Below the pieces are notes generated by a model, which searched no databases, was not told where the DNA came from, and saw nothing but the letters and a program-made list of their open reading frames with translations. A stretch of DNA of 64,000 bases from Mixta tenebrionis (GTDB lineage Bacteria > Pseudomonadota > Gammaproteobacteria > Enterobacterales > Enterobacteriaceae). Both the position numbers and the translations under genes were made by a program. Shown one piece after another: positions 61,410 to 64,000 of this stretch. Positions within the stretch are counted from its first letter, which is position 1, and every line of letters begins with the position of its first letter. Location: assembly GCF_006517625.1 (NCBI RefSeq), contig NZ_VHQI01000003.1, positions 124,001-188,000 on the forward strand, written 5' to 3'.

Positions 61410-61856
61410 ATGACTGATACCCCTTTCTGGCAGGTGAAAAGCCTGGAACAAATGAGTGATGAGGAATGGGAATCCTTGTGCGATGGCTGCGGACAGTGCT
61501 GCCTGAATAAGTTGCAGGACGCCGATACGGATGAGATCTATTTCACCAACGTCGCCTGCAATCAGCTCAATATTAAAACCTGTCAGTGCCGTAACTACGA
61601 ACGTCGCTTCGAATATGAAGAGGACTGTATCAAACTCACGCGCGAAAATCTGCCGACCTTCTCCTGGCTGCCGCCCAGCTGCGCCTACCGCCTGCTGGCG
61701 GAAGGAAAGGGGCTGCCGGTCTGGCATCCGCTACGCAGCGGCTCGAAAGCCGCCATGCATGCCGCTCGTATTTCCGTGCGGCATATTGCAGTGCGTGAAA
61801 GCGAAGTCCAGGACTGGGAAGAGCACATTATCAACCGGCCGGAATGGAAAGCGTAA
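61410..61856 (+). CDS. ycgN: UPF0260 protein YcgN
   Basis: 148 residues with a zinc/iron-chelating Cys cluster [12 protein letters not shown] and further Cys in [16 protein letters not shown]. Function unknown. Follows ycgM, as in E. coli. Confidence 0.95.
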   Translation: MTDTPFWQVKSLEQMSDEEWESLCDGCGQCCLNKLQDADTDEIYFTNVACNQLNIKTCQCRNYERRFEYEEDCIKLTRENLPTFSWLPPSCAYRLLAEGKGLPVWHPLRSGSKAAMHAARISVRHIAVRESEVQDWEEHIINRPEWKA

Positions 61857-61871
61857 TCCGGCGGCGATAGT

Positions 61872-62408
61872 TTACGCTTTGCTGTTGAACAGCTCCTGGC
61901 GTTTTGGTTTAAACGCCTGCGCGATCAGTACCAGCAGCGCCACGAGCAGATAGGCGGCGAAAATCACTATCAGCCACTCCGGCATGCCCAGCGACAGGAA
62001 GGACCAGACGCGCTCGGCGCAGTCGCCGGAAGCGACAAAAACTGCCGGCAGCCACTTATCCAGCGGCAGCCAGCTGGGAAAACGCGCGGCAAAATCGCAG
62101 GTGACGAAAGGGCTGGGGTGCAGTTGAATCATGGTGTGTTCATAAGAGAGACGCAAGCCCTCCCAGGCGCTGTAAAGCCAGATCGCCAGCGCCGCGTAGC
62201 GCAGCGGCGTTTTCGGCGCGATGGCGCCTGCCAGCCCGGCGCCCATCACGCCAAACAGCGCGCAGCGTTCATAAATGCACATGACGCAGGGTTTGAGCAT
62301 CATCACATGCTGAAACCACAGCGCGACCATCTCAAGCGCAAATGCGGTCAGCGCCAGCAGCAGCCAGGCGCCACGTCCTGTTGAGCATTGATTCAGATAT
62401 CGCAACAT
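61872..62408 (-). CDS. dsbB: Disulfide bond formation protein DsbB
   Basis: 178 residues, four membrane helices. Cys41-Val-Met-Cys44 reacts with ubiquinone; Cys104 and Cys130 form the loop pair that re-oxidises DsbA. Downstream of nhaB on the same strand. Confidence 0.97.
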   Translation of the reverse strand: MLRYLNQCSTGRGAWLLLALTAFALEMVALWFQHVMMLKPCVMCIYERCALFGVMGAGLAGAIAPKTPLRYAALAIWLYSAWEGLRLSYEHTMIQLHPSPFVTCDFAARFPSWLPLDKWLPAVFVASGDCAERVWSFLSLGMPEWLIVIFAAYLLVALLVLIAQAFKPKRQELFNSKA

Positions 62409-62450
62409 AATTCATTCCATTTCATTAGCGTTGAACCGGCAGTGTAAAAC

Positions 62451-62487
62451 AAAAAAAATTCGCTGCCAGCCAGGGCAGCGAAAAAAA
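62451..62487 (-). terminator. Intrinsic terminator between nhaB and dsbB
   Basis: Minus strand TTCGCTGCC-CTGGCT-GGCAGCGAA followed by eight T residues, so dsbB has its own promoter. Confidence 0.88.
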
Positions 62488-62539
62488 GCGGATCTAAATT
62501 CATCTCAGCGGTTTTTTACCGCCTGCGCGGCCACGCACT

Positions 62540-64000
62540 TTACAGCGCCGGCAGGGTTAACCAGCCATGCTGCATAAACCACTGCGTCATCGGTTCCAGC
62601 GTATAGATAATGCAGAGCAGCCCGACCAGCGAAAGCACCAGCGTATAGGGCAGCGCCATCCACACCATGCGCCCATAGGAGAGACGGATCAGCGGCGCCA
62701 GCGCCGAGGTCAGCATAAACAGAAACGCCGCCTGACCGTTTGGCGTCGCCACCGACGGCAGGTTAGTGCCGGTATTGGTCGCCACCGCCAGCAGCTCAAA
62801 CTGTTCCAGACTGATAGCGCCGTGGGTAAAGGCGTTTTTCGCCTCGTTGATATAGACCGTGCCGACAAAAACGTTATCTGAAATAGAAGAGAGCAGGCCG
62901 TTAAACACATAAAACCAGGTAAGCTGCGTATTGGCCTCAGCCTGCAGCACAAAGTGAATCAGCGGGCTGAACAGGTTCTGTTCCACAATAACGGCGACGA
63001 TAGCGAAAAAGACCGTCAGCAACGCGGTGAACGGCAACGCTTCGGAAAAGGCGCGGCCAATCACATGCTCATCGGTAACGCCGCACAGCGAGGTCGCAAG
63101 GATGATCACCGACAGGCCAATCAGCCCCACTTCAGCCAGGTGCAGCGCCAGCGCGCAGATCAGCCAGACGGCGATAATGCCCTGCATCCACAGATTAAGT
63201 TTTTCCTGACGGGTACGTTTCCGGCTCGCTTCCCGATCGTAATCCACTAATACGGCGCGCACCTTTTCCGGCAGCGGTTCGCCGTAGCCAAACAGACGAA
63301 AACGCTCCAGCAGCGCGCAGGTGATTAAACCGCAGATCAGCACCGGCAGAGTAACCGGCGCCATACGCAGGAAGAAGCCGATAAAATCCCAGCTGGCCGC
63401 TTTGGCGATGATCAGATTTTGCGGCTCGCCGACCATGGTCATGACGCCGCCCAGCGCCGTACCCACGCCCGCCTGCATCATCAGGCTGCGCAGAAAAGAG
63501 CGGAATTTCTCCAGCGTCTCGCGATGCTCTTCATCATTAAGGCTGTCGGCGCCTTCTCCCGTCGACAGCACGCGATGATAGATATCATAGAAGCCGGCGG
63601 CGACGCTTAGCACCACCGCAACCACCGTCAGCGCGTCAAGGAAGGCGGAGAGGAAGGCGGCGGCAAAGCAGAACGACAGCCCCAGCCAGACTTTAGAACG
63701 AATAGTCAGCAGCAGCCGGGTAAAAACGAACAGCAGCAGCTGGCGCATAAAGTGAATACCGGCCACCATAAAAATCAGCAGCAGCAGCACTTCAAGATTA
63801 TTGGCCAGCTCCTCTTTGACCTGTTCGGCGCTGGCCATGCCGATCATAACGGCTTCCAGCGCCAGCAGGCCGCCGGGCATCAGCGGATAACACTTTAGCG
63901 CCATGGCGAGCGTAAAGATAAATTCCGCCACCAGCAGCCAGCCGGCAAGAAAGGGGCTGACAAAGAAAAACAGCAGGGGGTTGATCACCAGGAAACCCAG
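62540..64000 (-). CDS. nhaB: Na+/H+ antiporter NhaB, N-terminus beyond window edge
   Basis: 487 codons to the edge; frame continues ([10 protein letters not shown]) without a start, and E. coli NhaB is 513 residues, so about 25 are missing. 12-segment ion transporter with [14 protein letters not shown] and [15 protein letters not shown]. Exports Na+ for H+. Confidence 0.96.
   Translation of the reverse strand: MGFLVINPLLFFFVSPFLAGWLLVAEFIFTLAMALKCYPLMPGGLLALEAVMIGMASAEQVKEELANNLEVLLLLIFMVAGIHFMRQLLLFVFTRLLLTIRSKVWLGLSFCFAAAFLSAFLDALTVVAVVLSVAAGFYDIYHRVLSTGEGADSLNDEEHRETLEKFRSFLRSLMMQAGVGTALGGVMTMVGEPQNLIIAKAASWDFIGFFLRMAPVTLPVLICGLITCALLERFRLFGYGEPLPEKVRAVLVDYDREASRKRTRQEKLNLWMQGIIAVWLICALALHLAEVGLIGLSVIILATSLCGVTDEHVIGRAFSEALPFTALLTVFFAIVAVIVEQNLFSPLIHFVLQAEANTQLTWFYVFNGLLSSISDNVFVGTVYINEAKNAFTHGAISLEQFELLAVATNTGTNLPSVATPNGQAAFLFMLTSALAPLIRLSYGRMVWMALPYTLVLSLVGLLCIIYTLEPMTQWFMQHGWLTLPAL

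Overview
The window is a chromosomal segment of an enterobacterium. Almost every gene has a close E. coli-type counterpart in the same order (pykA-hexR-zwf-eda-purT-yebG-yebE-ptrB-exoX-holE-copC-copD-yebY ... rsmF-letB-letA-msrC-proQ-prc-htpX-yebQ-kdgR-yobH-yebO-yobF-cspC-rlmA-mntP-yobD-manZYX-yoaE-pdeD-sdaA-nudL-pabB-yoaH-yoaB-yoaA-tsaB-yeaY-fadD-rnd-minEDC-ycgL-mltB-like-ycgM-ycgN-dsbB-nhaB). A Fur-controlled desferrioxamine-type decarboxylase beside pykA, the absence of edd, mgrB, yebF and pphA from their usual places, and rnd directly beside minE suggest Erwiniaceae (Pantoea, Erwinia or Mixta). The genus cannot be fixed from the sequence alone.

Layout. 1-1.8 kb: 5' part of a siderophore decarboxylase gene with a Fur-box promoter and a long leader. 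1.8-7.1 kb: central carbon block (pykA, hexR, zwf, eda) with candidate HexR and KdgR sites. 7.1-14.6 kb: purT (PurR box), SOS gene yebG (LexA box), yebE, ptrB, exoX, holE and a copper-handling copC-copD-yebY operon. 14.6-22.1 kb: a variable slot, partly AT-rich, between yebY and rsmF. It starts with the conserved sRNA SdsR, followed by a 596-bp perfect TTGCTG microsatellite, a decayed stretch, two small stress-type genes, an orphan GT25 glycosyltransferase, a divergent B3/B4-domain/XRE-cupin pair sharing a palindromic operator, tRNA-Gly(CCC), a Tat-exported 3-dehydroquinate dehydratase, an exported alpha/beta hydrolase and a 35-residue membrane protein. 22.1-64 kb: envelope lipid transport (letAB), RNA and protein quality control (rsmF, proQ, prc, htpX, rlmA, cspC), manganese export (mntP with its riboswitch), mannose PTS, c-di-GMP turnover, serine and p-aminobenzoate metabolism, fatty-acid activation, division-site placement (minCDE), disulfide formation and Na+/H+ antiport (nhaB, cut by the window end).

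How parts fit together. HexR and KdgR, both encoded here, have plausible sites in front of zwf and eda, linking the pentose-phosphate and KDPG-aldolase steps to sugar-acid signals. LexA, PurR, Fur, FadR, Mlc, sigma-E and a Mn riboswitch each have a recognisable site at the expected gene. The most unusual parts are the approximately 99-copy hexanucleotide array immediately after SdsR, the Tat-exported shikimate-pathway-type enzyme paired with an exported hydrolase, and several very small genes in the variable slot. No CRISPR array, insertion sequence, rRNA or prophage was found.
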